Shown here: positions 7,547-16,683 of the stretch, piece by piece
Layout: each line of letters opens with the position of its first letter
How positions within the stretch are numbered: the first letter of the stretch is position 1
Source of the DNA: Streptomyces sp. cf386
GTDB lineage: Bacteria; Actinomycetota; Actinomycetes; Streptomycetales; Streptomycetaceae
DNA length: 50,954 nt
Assembly (NCBI RefSeq): GCF_900103585.1
Contig: NZ_FNHV01000040.1
Location: 1 to 50,954 of the forward strand
Direction: 5' to 3'
Notes under the pieces: model-generated
Told to the model about the DNA's origin: nothing
The model's database searches: none
What the model saw: the letters and a program-made list of their open reading frames with translations, nothing else
Program-made: the position numbers and the translations under genes

Positions 7547-10500
7547 GTGACTCGTCATGCCTTCATGCGTGGCTCCCTTGTCACGCTCATCGGGTTGGCG
7601 CTCTCTGTGTCCGCCGTGCCGCTGGTGGCTCCCGCGCACGCGGAGACGGCAACGGAGATCATCGTTCCCGCCGCCATGCGCACTACTCCGCGCACGGCGT
7701 ATCTGCAGAGCGCGGGGGCTTCCGGCTTCCTGGAGTACCGCTCCACCGCCGAGGGGTACGGCCTCTGGTGGACCAGCTACGACGGCAGCCGCAAGCCCGT
7801 GGAAGGCGGCGAGCGACTCGAACCGCGCACCGCGGGCGTGTACGGCACCGGTTCGGACGTCGTCGCCCTTCGCCCGTCCCAGAGCAGCGGTGCGCAAGTC
7901 CTGCTCCGGGACATGGGAACCGGTACGACGGAGACCGTGGCCATCCCGGCGGGCCAGAGCTATCTGCAGACGTACGGACGTACTGTCCTGACCAGCACAT
8001 CGACAGGTGGGGAACGGACTCGGCTCTTCCTGCTGCGCAATGAGAACGGCAGCACGGTGCAGAAGCCTGTCACCGGACTCCCGGACGGGGTGGTCTTCCC
8101 CTTCTATCCCAGGGGTTCGGCCTCCGGCATCCTCGTCAACTACTACGGCCCGGACCGGGGCCTCCAGTACGCCTGGGTGGACGCGGAGACCGGTGCCGCC
8201 ACGATCTTGCCATCGCTGGTGGCGGGCACGGACACCGTGGTGGGATCCGACTATCTGGTCAGCTGGTACGGCACGTCCCGGGTGCGGGTGTACGCCCAGG
8301 GTGCCTACGAAGCGCCCACTCACGAGGTTGCGTTCCCCCGCACCTCTGACAACAAGATCCTCGGCGTCGTCGGTGACGCGCTCGTGGTCGCGCGGCGCAG
8401 CGACTCCTCCGTCTGGAGTGTGTCAGCGCTGCCCTTCGACGGCTCCGCGGAGCTGCCCCTGTTCAAGCGGTCCGATCCCGCTGCCGTCACGACCCCCGAC
8501 GGCGGCCTGGTCCTCGCCGGCGGAGAGTCCTCGCTGGACTACGGCATCGCCAAGGTCCAGGCGGGGGCCGACGGTCTGCCCCTGGTCCGCCGGATCGTGG
8601 ACCTTCCGCCCGTTCCCAGCGGGATCGAGTCGCTCGATCTGAGCGGCGGTGAGCTGATGACCTACGAGTCCGGCGACGGGGCGACGCACCTGTACAGCCG
8701 CTCGCTGACCACGGCGGACGCTCTGACGGTGGGCACGCGCACGGACCGGGGGGCAACCCCGAGGTGCGGGGTCATGGCCGGGGACTACGGGAGCTGTCCC
8801 GACCTGATGGGAACGGGCGACGGCCGGGCGGTCATGAGGAACACGGCCGGGGAGGTGTCCGTCCTGGACCGGGGTCAGCCTCTTCCCGGCACCGTGGTGA
8901 CCTCCGGCCTCCAGGACCACCATGGCCTCGTGGAGGTCGCAGGCCGGTATGCGGCCTGGTATGGGCCCACGCCCGCGGGAGAGGGCCTGGCGGTGGCGGA
9001 TCTGGATACACGGAAGGTCGTGCTCACCCGTACGGGGGCGGCCGGTGCGGTCCCCTCCGCGCTGTGGGGGGAGGCACTGTGGACGGCGGCCGGGGACGGC
9101 ACCGTCACGGCCACGGAGGTGCGTTCGGGCAACACGATCACGTCGTTCCGGGTGGTCGGGAGCGGCTGCACGGTGGGTGGCTTCCAGGCGGTGGGACGCT
9201 GGGTGTACTGGTCCGGCTCGTGCGAGTCTGCCCAGGGCAGCGTGTGGAAGGCCTTCGTGTACGACACCCGTAGGAAGACGCTCATCACTGTGCCCACGGG
9301 CGGAGAGCCGCGCCTGGGCGACGGCTTCCTGGTCATGCGTGACTCCGCATCCGGAGCGCTGACCCTCACGGACGTCACGAGCGGCTCCGCGGTGAGCCGG
9401 ACCCTGGCGGCCAAGGCCGGAAGGTGGGACGTCGATCCGTACACCGGCCTGGTCGCCTACGTGGACCCGCCCTCCCAGGACGTCCACGTCCTACGCAGTG
9501 GCGTCCCCGACACGGACATCGCGGTCCTGGGAGCGAGGACGGAATCCTCGGTCGGCCTGGTGGACTCGTCGTCCTCGTGGGACGGCACGTGGTGGCTGTC
9601 GAAACCGGCCGCGTCATGGACGCTGGTGCTCAGGAACAAGGCGACCGGGGCCACCGTGCGCACCCTGTCCGGTGGCGCCGCGCACGACGCGGTCCGTACG
9701 TCCTGGAACGGCAGGACGTCGACGGGCGCGTATGTGCCGAACGGCACGTACAGCTGGACGCTGACGGCGGCCCCGGCCGACGAGCTCGGTGCGTCGGCGA
9801 CGGCGTCCGGCACGCTGAAACTGACCGGTGGTGCCGCGGTGAGACGCGACCATGTCGGGTCCGACGGCATCGGTGACCTGCTCACGCTCACTTCCCAGGG
9901 CGCACTCTCCTTCCATCGCGGCGACGGCGCCGGGAAGTTCTCGACGAAGACCTCGGCTTCGGGATGGCCGGCCTCGATCACGGTGGTGCCGTTCGGAGAC
10001 CTGAACGGTGACCGCTGCAATGACGTGCTGGTGCGGTTCAGCAGCGGTGCACTGCGGGCGTACCGCCCGGGGTGCGGCAAAGCCCTGACGACATCCACGC
10101 CGTACACCACACTGGGCACTTCGGGCTGGAACCAGTACAACGTGCTGACCTCACCGGGCGACATCACCGGTGATGACCGGGCGGACCTGATCGCCCGCCA
10201 GGCGTCCACCGGTGACATCTACCTGTACAAGGCCACAAGCAGCGGAAAGCTCTCGGCACGAGTGAAGATCTTCTCCAAGTGGTCCGGTTACAAGAAGATC
10301 ATCGGCGTCGGCGACCTCAACGGTGACGGGTACGGAGACCTGCTGGCGCAGGACACGTCGAACAGGCTGTGGCGGTATGTGGGCACGGCGACCGGCGGGT
10401 TCAGGGCGCGGGTCAAGGTGGCCGACAACTGGGGTGCCTCCTACAACGTCGTGGTGGGCGTCGGCGACATCACCGGGGACGGGAGGGCGGACCTCGTCTC

Positions 10501-10609
10501 CCGCGACACCTCCGGCAATCTGTGGCGCAACAACGGCGACGGCAAGGGCTCCTTCGGTCCTCGCAGCGGGATCGCCAATGGGTGGCAGGGCTACAAGGCC
10601 CTGTACTGA
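7547..10609 (+). CDS. Large secreted protein with FlgD-like and FG-GAP/VCBS repeat domains
   Basis: 1020 residues from a GTG at 7547, preceded by GGGGAGGGG at ideal spacing. The signal peptide is clear: basic start (TRHAFMRG), hydrophobic core, cleavage after AHA near residue 32. The middle (about 40-700) is repetitive beta structure, plausibly a propeller. A FlgD-like Ig segment follows (VRTSWNGRTSTGAYVPNG). The last 210 residues hold FG-GAP repeats with calcium-type loops (DLNGDRCND, DITGDDRAD, DLNGDGYGD, DITGDGRAD). Such proteins are exported, Ca-dependent and probably bind surfaces or polysaccharides; no catalytic site is visible. Isolated gene, with no partner on either side. Confidence 0.85.
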   Translation: MTRHAFMRGSLVTLIGLALSVSAVPLVAPAHAETATEIIVPAAMRTTPRTAYLQSAGASGFLEYRSTAEGYGLWWTSYDGSRKPVEGGERLEPRTAGVYGTGSDVVALRPSQSSGAQVLLRDMGTGTTETVAIPAGQSYLQTYGRTVLTSTSTGGERTRLFLLRNENGSTVQKPVTGLPDGVVFPFYPRGSASGILVNYYGPDRGLQYAWVDAETGAATILPSLVAGTDTVVGSDYLVSWYGTSRVRVYAQGAYEAPTHEVAFPRTSDNKILGVVGDALVVARRSDSSVWSVSALPFDGSAELPLFKRSDPAAVTTPDGGLVLAGGESSLDYGIAKVQAGADGLPLVRRIVDLPPVPSGIESLDLSGGELMTYESGDGATHLYSRSLTTADALTVGTRTDRGATPRCGVMAGDYGSCPDLMGTGDGRAVMRNTAGEVSVLDRGQPLPGTVVTSGLQDHHGLVEVAGRYAAWYGPTPAGEGLAVADLDTRKVVLTRTGAAGAVPSALWGEALWTAAGDGTVTATEVRSGNTITSFRVVGSGCTVGGFQAVGRWVYWSGSCESAQGSVWKAFVYDTRRKTLITVPTGGEPRLGDGFLVMRDSASGALTLTDVTSGSAVSRTLAAKAGRWDVDPYTGLVAYVDPPSQDVHVLRSGVPDTDIAVLGARTESSVGLVDSSSSWDGTWWLSKPAASWTLVLRNKATGATVRTLSGGAAHDAVRTSWNGRTSTGAYVPNGTYSWTLTAAPADELGASATASGTLKLTGGAAVRRDHVGSDGIGDLLTLTSQGALSFHRGDGAGKFSTKTSASGWPASITVVPFGDLNGDRCNDVLVRFSSGALRAYRPGCGKALTTSTPYTTLGTSGWNQYNVLTSPGDITGDDRADLIARQASTGDIYLYKATSSGKLSARVKIFSKWSGYKKIIGVGDLNGDGYGDLLAQDTSNRLWRYVGTATGGFRARVKVADNWGASYNVVVGVGDITGDGRADLVSRDTSGNLWRNNGDGKGSFGPRSGIANGWQGYKALY

Positions 10610-10849
10610 CCGCCGCTGACAGGTCACGGCCGAGGGAGTGACAAGCCCTTGACCACAGCGTCCGCGAGCTCACCGAGGCCGAGGCGTGGGCTCGTGATGT
10701 GCTGTCCGCGCGAAGCCTTCCGGTCTCAGCCACTCCGCAGATGACACTCGTGTGCAGTCGCACCGGCTCCGCTCACTCGCCCCGCGCGTCGACCAGCCCG
10801 GGAGGGCAGAGAGGCGAGACAGGCGCTTCACTCATTCACCCTGCGGGAT
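10610..10849. other. Non-coding right end of cassette 1
   Basis: No credible complete gene. A short codon-like stretch near 10655-10720 on the + strand reads ELTEAEAWARDVLSAR, possibly a gene scrap, but I cannot identify it. Confidence 0.4.
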
Positions 10850-10900
10850 CGTGCCCATAACGTGCCCTTCAGAGCGGAGCACCACGGTCAACAGCGGTGC
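10850..10900 (+). repeat. Right-arm block of cassette 1
   Basis: CGTGCCCATAACGTGCCC, then TTCAGAGCGGA, then ACCACGGTCAACAGCGGTGC, ending about 70 bases before core 2. A CAGATCAGCAG inner box lies at about 10941. Same order and spacing as the other arms. Confidence 0.88.
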
Positions 10901-10970
10901 CACCAAGCGCTCACGCCTGCGGCGGTACAACGAATCCGTGCAGATCAGCAGTCATGTGGGTGCCCAAGCA

Positions 10971-11021
10971 CCGTCGCTTCCCAAGCTGAGAGCGCGAGTT
11001 CGATTCTCGTCACCCGCTCCA
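10971..11021 (+). repeat. att core 2: 3' part of tRNA-Gly(CCC)
   Basis: From CCGTCGCTTCCCAAG to the encoded CCA, identical to core 1 over the tRNA-derived part. No 5' tRNA half precedes it. Confidence 0.9.
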
Positions 11022-11026
11022 CGTGA

Positions 11027-11054
11027 AACCGCCAGGTCAATTGACCCGGGGGTT
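11027..11054 (+). terminator. Hairpin following att core 2
   Basis: AACCGCC / GGGGGTT outer stem (one mismatch) enclosing GGTC-AATT-GACC. It is diverged from the AAACCCC type of cores 1, 4 and 5 but occupies the same position, and TTCTTTGTTG follows. Confidence 0.65.
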
Positions 11055-11182
11055 CTTTGTTGTCCAGAGCTGCGGGCGGGACGCGTACCCCGCGGATCAT
11101 GCCGTCGAGCCCCGGCGGCCACATCTTCCGTGCCCCCTACAGGCATGTCTCACGAACAGTACCTACCTCAGGTGGATGGTCT

Positions 11183-11776
11183 TCAGACGCCGGCCCGGTC
11201 CAGGGCGCTTTGCAGGGACTGCTTGTAACCCGCGCTGGTGTATGTGGCGCCGGACACCGTGTCGATGTCCGCGCTCTGCGCCTCGAGAGTCTCCTGGTTG
11301 AGCTTGGGGACGGCCGTGGAGTTGATGTCCCTGCTGCGCGCCGTCCCGTCGGGGGACCGGACGGCGCTCGCCCCGGTGATCCTGCTGCCGGTGAGCGTGA
11401 TCCGCACCTGGACCGGACCGTACTTCGTCTGGGCCGTGGCGCCGGTGACGGAGCGGGTGGTCGGCGCGGCTGGCGTGGTCTTCGGCGCGGCGGGGGCACT
11501 GCTCGTCTTCGCCGGGGCGGTCGACACCGTGTGCGACGGCGCCGCGCTTGTGGTGGACGAGGAAGGGGTCTGCTTCTTCGACGGCGAGGCCGATGCGGAC
11601 GGGGACGCCGAGTGGGAGGGGGACGCGGAGGCCACCGCCGTGACCCCGGCGTCGATGTCGTCGGCCCGCGCCGTCGACGGGTCCGTGGTCGGCTTGAGAG
11701 CGAGCAGCAGCACGATGCCGGAGACGGTACCGACGGTGGCCAGCAGCGCGTGGCGGAACGGATGCTTCTTCCTCAC
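11183..11776 (-). CDS. FMN-binding domain protein, membrane-anchored
   Basis: 197 residues from a GTG at 11776. There is a basic N-terminus, one membrane/signal-anchor helix (ALLATVGTVSGIVLLLAL), a long Ser/Pro/Thr-rich extracytoplasmic linker (about 50-105), then an FMN-binding domain of the NqrC/RnfG type. The near-C-terminal SGATYTS motif resembles the site where FMN is attached through a Thr by ApbE transferases. It lies 44 bases downstream of the flavin reductase gene on the same strand, which suggests electrons pass from the reductase to FMN outside the membrane. No ApbE gene is in the window. Confidence 0.85.
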   Translation of the reverse strand: MRKKHPFRHALLATVGTVSGIVLLLALKPTTDPSTARADDIDAGVTAVASASPSHSASPSASASPSKKQTPSSSTTSAAPSHTVSTAPAKTSSAPAAPKTTPAAPTTRSVTGATAQTKYGPVQVRITLTGSRITGASAVRSPDGTARSRDINSTAVPKLNQETLEAQSADIDTVSGATYTSAGYKQSLQSALDRAGV

Positions 11777-11820
11777 GGGAGTCCCAGCGCGTCAGGCGTA
11801 CGAGGTGTCACAGGCCCGCC

Positions 11821-12654
11821 TCAGAACTCGAAGGACTCGTGGTGGATCCGGCGGTGCGGGACACCGGCCTCGCGGAGTGCGGCGTACGACTCCGCGGCCA
11901 GCCCCGGCGGCCCGCACAGGTAGACGTCGTGACGCGCGATGTCCGGCAGGATCCTGCGCAGCATCTTCGCGGTCACGGCCACACGGCGACCGTCGGCTCT
12001 GTTCACGGCGTACAGCAACCGCGCCCCCCGCGCGTCCGCGATCTCCTCCAGTTCGTCCCGGAGCGCCAGTTCCTCCTCCGTACGGGCCCGGTAGAGCAGC
12101 GTCAGGTCTCCCGGCGCGCCGGGCAGCGTCTCGAACAGCGCCCTCAGCGGTGTGATACCCGCCCCGCCCGCGAGCAGCAGCACCTTGCCCCGACTGCGAC
12201 GGCCGGCGGTCATCGCCCCGTACGGCCCTTCCGCCCACACGCGCGTGCCCGGCCGCAGCCCGGCCAGCGCCGCGCTGTGCCCGCCGACGGCCTTGACGGT
12301 GATCCGCAGCAGGTCGGGGCGGGGCGGGGCCGAGAGTGAGTACGGGTTGGCGTTCCAGCGCAGCCCCCTGGTGAGGAACCGCCACCGGAAGAACTGACCC
12401 GCCTCGGCGCCCAGCCGGTGCAGCCGCCGACCTCGGATCAGCACCGACACCACGTCCGGAGCCTCCCGCACGACCGACTCGACCCGCATCCGGTGCCGGA
12501 GGTTGAGCCTCACCGGGGTGAGCACGCGGTACCAGAGGAGCAGGGCGCCGACCGTGACGTACAGGGCGTACCAGGCCGTACGGGCGGTGGCGTTGGCGGC
12601 GAACTCGTTGCCCGTGGGGCCCGGCTGAAGCCATGGCAGTTGAGAGTCGCTCAT
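11821..12654 (-). CDS. Flavin/NAD(P)H oxidoreductase (ferric-reductase-like), N-terminally truncated
   Basis: 277 residues as annotated from ATG 12654. Seen: one hydrophobic helix (TAWYALYVTVGALLLWYRVL); an FAD-binding barrel with AGQFFRWRFL and NPYSLSAPP; an NAD-binding half with LLLAGGAGITPLRALFE; and a C-terminal CGPPGL. Related proteins have a multi-helix haem-binding ferric-reductase-like domain before this point; here homologous sequence starts abruptly at about residue 15, the start codon has no ribosome site, and an unrelated ATP-grasp fragment begins on the opposite strand at the same spot. I infer a deletion removed the membrane domain. It may still make a soluble-type reductase but is probably a remnant. 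Confidence 0.72.
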   Translation of the reverse strand: MSDSQLPWLQPGPTGNEFAANATARTAWYALYVTVGALLLWYRVLTPVRLNLRHRMRVESVVREAPDVVSVLIRGRRLHRLGAEAGQFFRWRFLTRGLRWNANPYSLSAPPRPDLLRITVKAVGGHSAALAGLRPGTRVWAEGPYGAMTAGRRSRGKVLLLAGGAGITPLRALFETLPGAPGDLTLLYRARTEEELALRDELEEIADARGARLLYAVNRADGRRVAVTAKMLRRILPDIARHDVYLCGPPGLAAESYAALREAGVPHRRIHHESFEF

Positions 12655-13224
12655 CTCAGCAACTTCGCCGTACCGCCGACTGTCATCACCACCTCCCCAC
12701 GCTTGGCACGGCAGTTCGCCGACGAGCACAGGAACGTGGTGGTGAAGTCCGCCTCGGGGCCGCCGCCCGGTGACCCCGCTCTGGCTCTGCCCACCACTCT
12801 GGTCGGCCGCGACACGGACTTCTCCGGCGTCGCGGCCGGTCCTGCGCTGCTGCAGCGGTATGTGCCCAAGCGTGCCGACATTCGTCTGACCTCTGTCGGC
12901 ACCCGGCTGTTCGCCGCGCGGAAAGCGGCCGAACCCGGCCAGGTCGATGGGCGCTACGGCGACACAGAGCACGCCTGGGAAGCGGTCAGGGTTCCCGAAG
13001 GTGTCGGCAGATCGGTGTACGAGTACGTCGTCCTTGCCGGCCTGGCGTATGCCGCCTTCGACTTCGCTGAGGATGAGGATGGTGTCTGGTGGTTCCTCGA
13101 GTGCAACCAGAGCGGCCAGTTCGGCTTCGTCGAACTGGAGACCGGGCAGCCGATCTCGGAGGCGGTCGCCCTGTGGCTGTCACAGCACAAGGCGGACCGT
13201 CGTGTTCCGCAGAGCCAACTGTGA
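12655..13224 (+). pseudogene. ATP-grasp family gene, 5'-truncated remnant
   Basis: The frame gives about 190 residues resembling the C-terminal two thirds of ATP-grasp peptide-maturase-like proteins: an entry strand FAVPPTVITTSP, VVVKSASG (ATP-binding Lys), LLQRYVPKRADIRLTSVGTRLFAA, and the metal-binding WWFLECNQSGQFGFVE. The N-terminal domain is missing and no start with a ribosome site precedes the homology, which begins where the truncated oxidoreductase begins on the other strand. The MvdD/grasp-with-spasm type of RiPP maturase is the closest pattern I recognise. Confidence 0.7.
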
Positions 13225-13331
13225 GACAGCCACCCGACAAGCGGCGGCCATCTCACGCCGCAGGTCGTGGCCGGAGTCCGGTGCACCTCGCCTCACTCAT
13301 GAGAGCGCTGCAGAACTACACGAGCCGAGGC

Positions 13332-13382
13332 CGTGCCCAATCCGTGCCCGTAAGACCGGACAGCCACGGTCAACAGCGGTGC
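13332..13382 (+). repeat. Right-arm block of cassette 2
   Basis: CGTGCCC-N4-CGTGCCC, then GTAAGACCGGA, then GCCACGGTCAACAGCGGTGCG, about 70 bases before core 3. An inner box CAGGTCGGTGACC lies near 13421. Confidence 0.88.
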
Positions 13383-13451
13383 GTCAGCCCCGCCCCCGCA
13401 GCCGACACCACGGCATACACACAGGTCGGTGACCATGCAGCCACGTGAGCG

Positions 13452-13502
13452 CCGTCGCTTCCCAAGCTGAGAGCGCGAGTTCGATTCTCGTCATCCGCTC
13501 CA
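13452..13502 (+). repeat. att core 3: 3' part of tRNA-Gly(CCC)
   Basis: Same as core 1 except for one substitution in the acceptor strand (CATCCGC for CACCCGC). The encoded CCA is retained. Confidence 0.9.
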
Positions 13503-13507
13503 GCAGA

Positions 13508-13534
13508 AACCCACAGGTCAGGGACCCGGGGGTT
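13508..13534 (+). terminator. Hairpin following att core 3
   Basis: AACCC / GGGTT outer pairing with an inner GGTC / GACC stem, followed by CCTTGTTGTCC. It resembles the hairpin after core 2 more than the others, so cores 2 and 3 may share ancestry. Confidence 0.55.
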
Positions 13535-14372
13535 CCTTGTTGTCCAGGTCTGGTCTGGCGCCCGGCGTGCACATGCCACCTGGTGTCGGGCCCGTCCGAC
13601 GGCCCGGGGCGATCCGAGTGGGCCGCGCGTCCTGGCCACCCTGTGGCGGCGGTGCGCCGGCCTGCCGCGCGGTTCGGTGGTCCTGGCCGGGGGCGAGACC
13701 CACCTGCAACGTCACCGCGCCTACGGGCCACATGGCCCCTGCACGGCGCCCGTCACCGGGGCCCGCCCCCGGAACCAGCCGCCGACGGACGCTCTTGGCG
13801 TCCTCGACCTGGCCACCGGCGCTGGGCACCAGGCCCCTCGGACGGCGCACCGCCGCCGAGTTCCGGCACCGCTCACCCACCCGGATGCCGACCACAGCCG
13901 CACCCTGGACTCGCCCCGGTCACCGAAGAATTGCGCGCACAACCTCAGCGAGCAGCCCGGCATCCCAGCAGCTCCGCTACGAGTGGCGTCGCCCATCGGC
14001 GCGGTCGCCGTGCGACCGCCGGCAGAACAACTCCGTTGTCGGCAAAAGGGACTTGGCATCGCCGCCATTGCATGCGATCGATGTCGTCACCAGCAGTGAG
14101 CGGCACGAGCATGCACCGCGCATCACGCCTCGGGCTCCTGTCACCGACCGACCGTTCCGTGGGAGTCCGTCTCGCCTGTGATCACGCCCCTCGCCCAACC
14201 GCTCCCCAGGCACTGATCAACCGGCGACTCGATCCAGGAATGGAAGAGATTTTCCGTTGACGGGTCTGCTACAGCCCCGACATGCCGGTGCAACATCCGG
14301 GCCGTTAGCTGCCGCATCAACCGTCCGGCGCGACGCCGGTAGGGGATGGGGCACAGCAAGAAGGAGCAGGAC
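13535..14372. other. Non-coding left part of cassette 3
   Basis: About 840 bases without a gene I can support. Frames on both strands are open but show no ribosome site, domain or consistent codon bias. The last 120 bases precede the permease and should contain its promoter; a TTGACG at 14257 is a possible -35 element, with no convincing -10. Confidence 0.45.
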
Positions 14373-15893
14373 ATGACGGCCACGGACAGCGCGGACGCGG
14401 ACAGAACCGCCACCCCGCCCGGATACTCCCCCCGTCTCTACAACGCGGACCTCGCCCCCGCCACCGAACGCAAGTGGGGCGCCTTCAGCATCTTCAACGT
14501 CTGGACCTCGGACGTGCACAGTCTGTACGGCTACTTCCTGGCCGCCAGCCTGTTCCTCGTCGCGGGCAACACCTTCAAGTTCCTCATCGGCATCGGTGTG
14601 GGCTCGCTGATCATCTACTGGCTGATGACCCTCATCGGCAAGGCGGGCGTCAAGACCGGTGTCCCCTACCCGGTCCTCGCCCGCGCCTCGTTCGGTACCT
14701 TCGGCGCCAACGTCCCGGCTCTCGTACGGGCCGTGGTCGCCACGTTCTGGTACGGCGCCCAGACCAGCGCCGCCGCCGGCGCCATCGTGGCCTTCCTCGT
14801 CCGCTACGACGGACCCAAGCATCTGCACGAGACCAGCCGGCTCTTCGACCACAGCGGCCTTGAAGTGCTGTGCTACCTCGGTGTGTGGGCCGCCCAACTG
14901 CTCATCATCAGCAAGGGGATGGAAACGGTCCGCCGTTTCCAGGACTTCGCCGGCCCGGCGGTGTGGCTGATGATGCTGATCCTCGCGATCGCGCTGTCCG
15001 TGAAGGCCGGGGCGCTGTCCTTCTCCGTCGACATGCCGAGCGGCGACCTTGCCGCACTCGCCAAGAGCGCCACCGGGCTCGACGTCAGCCCGGGCTCACT
15101 CGCCGCGATCGCGGCGATAGCCGCCACCTGGGTGACCTACTTCGCCGCCCTGTTCCTCAACTTCGGTGACTTCGCACGCTTCACCCCGGACACGAAGGCC
15201 CTGAAGAAGGGCAACATCTGGGGCCTGCCCGTCAACCTGATCCTCTTCTCCCTCGTCGCGGCCGTCACCACGGCCGCCGCCAGCACGGTGTACGGCGAGG
15301 TCCTCCTGGAACCGGCTGAGATCTCCGCCAAGTTCGACAGCGCGTTCCTCGTCCTGCTCGCCGCCCTGACCTTCGCCGTGGCGACCCTCGGCATCAACGT
15401 CGTCGCCAACTTCGTCAGTCCCGCCTTCGACTTCGCCAACGTGGCCCCGAAGTACGTGACCTTCCGCAGGGGCGGCCTCATCGCCGCTGTCATCGCGCTC
15501 CTGCTCTACCCGCTCCACCCCTGGGACAACGCCCCTAGCTTCGTCAACGCCATCGGCTCGACGATGGGCCCCATCTTCGGTGTGATCGTCGTCGACTACT
15601 ACCTCATCCGGAAGACACAGCTGAACGTGCCCGCTCTGTACGACGAAGGCGGGGAGTTCCGCTTCCAGGGCGGCTGGAACGTACGGGCGTTCGCCGCCGG
15701 GGTGGTGGGCGCCATCTTCTCCAGCATCCTCCCCGTCTACGGACCGTCCGGATACGGGGCGACGCTGGGTCCGTACTCCTGGTTCATCGGAGTCGTCGTG
15801 GCCGGGGTGCTCTACTTCGCATTCAGCGGGGGCAAGAGCCCCCTCACAGCGAGGACGGCGGCAGTGGCAGCGCCGGAGGCGACCGAGGCATAG
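14373..15893 (+). CDS. NCS1-family nucleobase:cation symporter
   Basis: 506 residues from ATG 14373 with AAGGAG at good spacing. Twelve hydrophobic helices follow an N-terminal segment ending in the NCS1 signature (FSIFNVWTSDVHSLYGYF). Further signatures are the conserved GVPYPVLARASFGTFGANVPALVRAVVATFWYGAQT in the first repeat and a loop with FLNFGDFARFTPD after helix 6. Near the C-terminus, IGSTMGPIFGVIVVDYYLIRK is typical of cytosine/uracil/allantoin permeases. The exact nucleobase or hydantoin cannot be told. It stands alone in its cassette, with no catabolic enzyme beside it. Full family length, no damage seen. Confidence 0.9.
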   Translation: MTATDSADADRTATPPGYSPRLYNADLAPATERKWGAFSIFNVWTSDVHSLYGYFLAASLFLVAGNTFKFLIGIGVGSLIIYWLMTLIGKAGVKTGVPYPVLARASFGTFGANVPALVRAVVATFWYGAQTSAAAGAIVAFLVRYDGPKHLHETSRLFDHSGLEVLCYLGVWAAQLLIISKGMETVRRFQDFAGPAVWLMMLILAIALSVKAGALSFSVDMPSGDLAALAKSATGLDVSPGSLAAIAAIAATWVTYFAALFLNFGDFARFTPDTKALKKGNIWGLPVNLILFSLVAAVTTAAASTVYGEVLLEPAEISAKFDSAFLVLLAALTFAVATLGINVVANFVSPAFDFANVAPKYVTFRRGGLIAAVIALLLYPLHPWDNAPSFVNAIGSTMGPIFGVIVVDYYLIRKTQLNVPALYDEGGEFRFQGGWNVRAFAAGVVGAIFSSILPVYGPSGYGATLGPYSWFIGVVVAGVLYFAFSGGKSPLTARTAAVAAPEATEA

Positions 15894-15920
15894 CAGTCGG
15901 CTTCTTCCAGCAACCCGAGT

Positions 15921-15958
15921 AGGGCGCCCGACCTGGGCTGATGCCGGCCAGGCGCCCT
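15921..15958 (+). terminator. Hairpin after the NCS1 permease
   Basis: An 8-bp outer stem AGGGCGCC / GGCGCCCT with a long partly self-complementary loop, 27 bases after the stop. Confidence 0.65.
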
Positions 15959-16197
15959 CTTCGCCGTACAGCGGGCGGTGCCGCGGGCATCCCGACACCC
16001 CTGGCGCCGGCTCCCCGATCTCTCACCAGCGCGCAGCACGAACAGCCCCACGACGGCCCCGTCCCGGCAACAGGGTCGGTCTCACTTCGCCAGAGAGGCT
16101 GTGCGCTCGCGAAGGCTGCCCGAACCGGATATCCGTACCAGCCGAGCCAAGCGCAGAGCCCGTTCCCGCACGCACTCTGCCCGCCGTTCCTCGAAGC

Positions 16198-16249
16198 CGT
16201 GCCCACAGCGTGCCCATAAGAGCGGCCAACCATGGTCAACAGCGGCGCG
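16198..16249 (+). repeat. Right-arm block of cassette 3
   Basis: CGTGCCC-N4-CGTGCCC, ATAAGAGCGG, then CCATGGTCAACAGCGGCGCG. The inner box CAGGTCAGCAGCC lies near 16289. About 70 bases separate the block from core 4. Confidence 0.88.
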
Positions 16250-16318
16250 ACCATGCCCGGGCAACGTCGCCAGCACAACGAATCCGCGCAGGTCAGCAGC
16301 CCTGCAGCCGCGCAAGCG

Positions 16319-16369
16319 CCGTCGCTTCCCAAGCTGAGAGCACGCGTTCGATTCTCGTCACCCGCTCCA
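16319..16369 (+). repeat. att core 4: 3' part of tRNA-Gly(CCC)
   Basis: As core 1 but with two changes in the T-stem side (AGCACGCG for AGCGCGAG); the rest, including CCA, is identical. Confidence 0.9.
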
Positions 16370-16373
16370 TTTG

Positions 16374-16400
16374 AAACCCCAGGTCAGCGGCCTGGGCTTT
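16374..16400 (+). terminator. Hairpin following att core 4
   Basis: AAACCCCAGG / CCTGGGCTTT with loop TCAGCGG, one mismatch relative to the core 1 hairpin. TTTGCGTTTTGTC follows. Confidence 0.7.
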
Positions 16401-16441
16401 GCGTTTTGTCACTGGTTTTCCGGCATTTTTCACCACAGCGT

Positions 16442-16471
16442 GCGCTCGAAGATTGGGCACGTGGAGGGCAC
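16442..16471 (+). repeat. Left-arm block of cassette 4 (inverted GTGCCC pair)
   Basis: GCGCTCGAAGATT followed by GGGCAC-N5-GGGCAC, which is the GTGCCC pair of the right arms in inverted orientation, 73 bases after core 4. The block is nearly identical to 24203-24232 after core 6 (only one substitution within it). A CTGACCTG box follows at 16523, inverted relative to the CAGGTCAG boxes left of the cores. Confidence 0.82.
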
Positions 16472-16683
16472 AAACGTTGGTTGAGACCATGCCGGGGCTG
16501 CCCCCCATAGCGGCGCACACCGCTGACCTGTGGTTTCACGCCCGAGCAATGCAAGATCACGTGGAGAGCCCTCAGCCTGCCGCGCGACCCTATGCTGACG
16601 CCCATGCGGGCATCCACGTCCCTCTGGACCAGCCCCTCCATGGTTTTCCAGTCCTGCGCGACCCTCTTGGGCATGCCCCCTCC

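Noticed and set aside
14257..14285. A consensus promoter upstream of the NCS1 permease
   Set aside because: TTGACG is present but no -10 element at the right distance could be defended.
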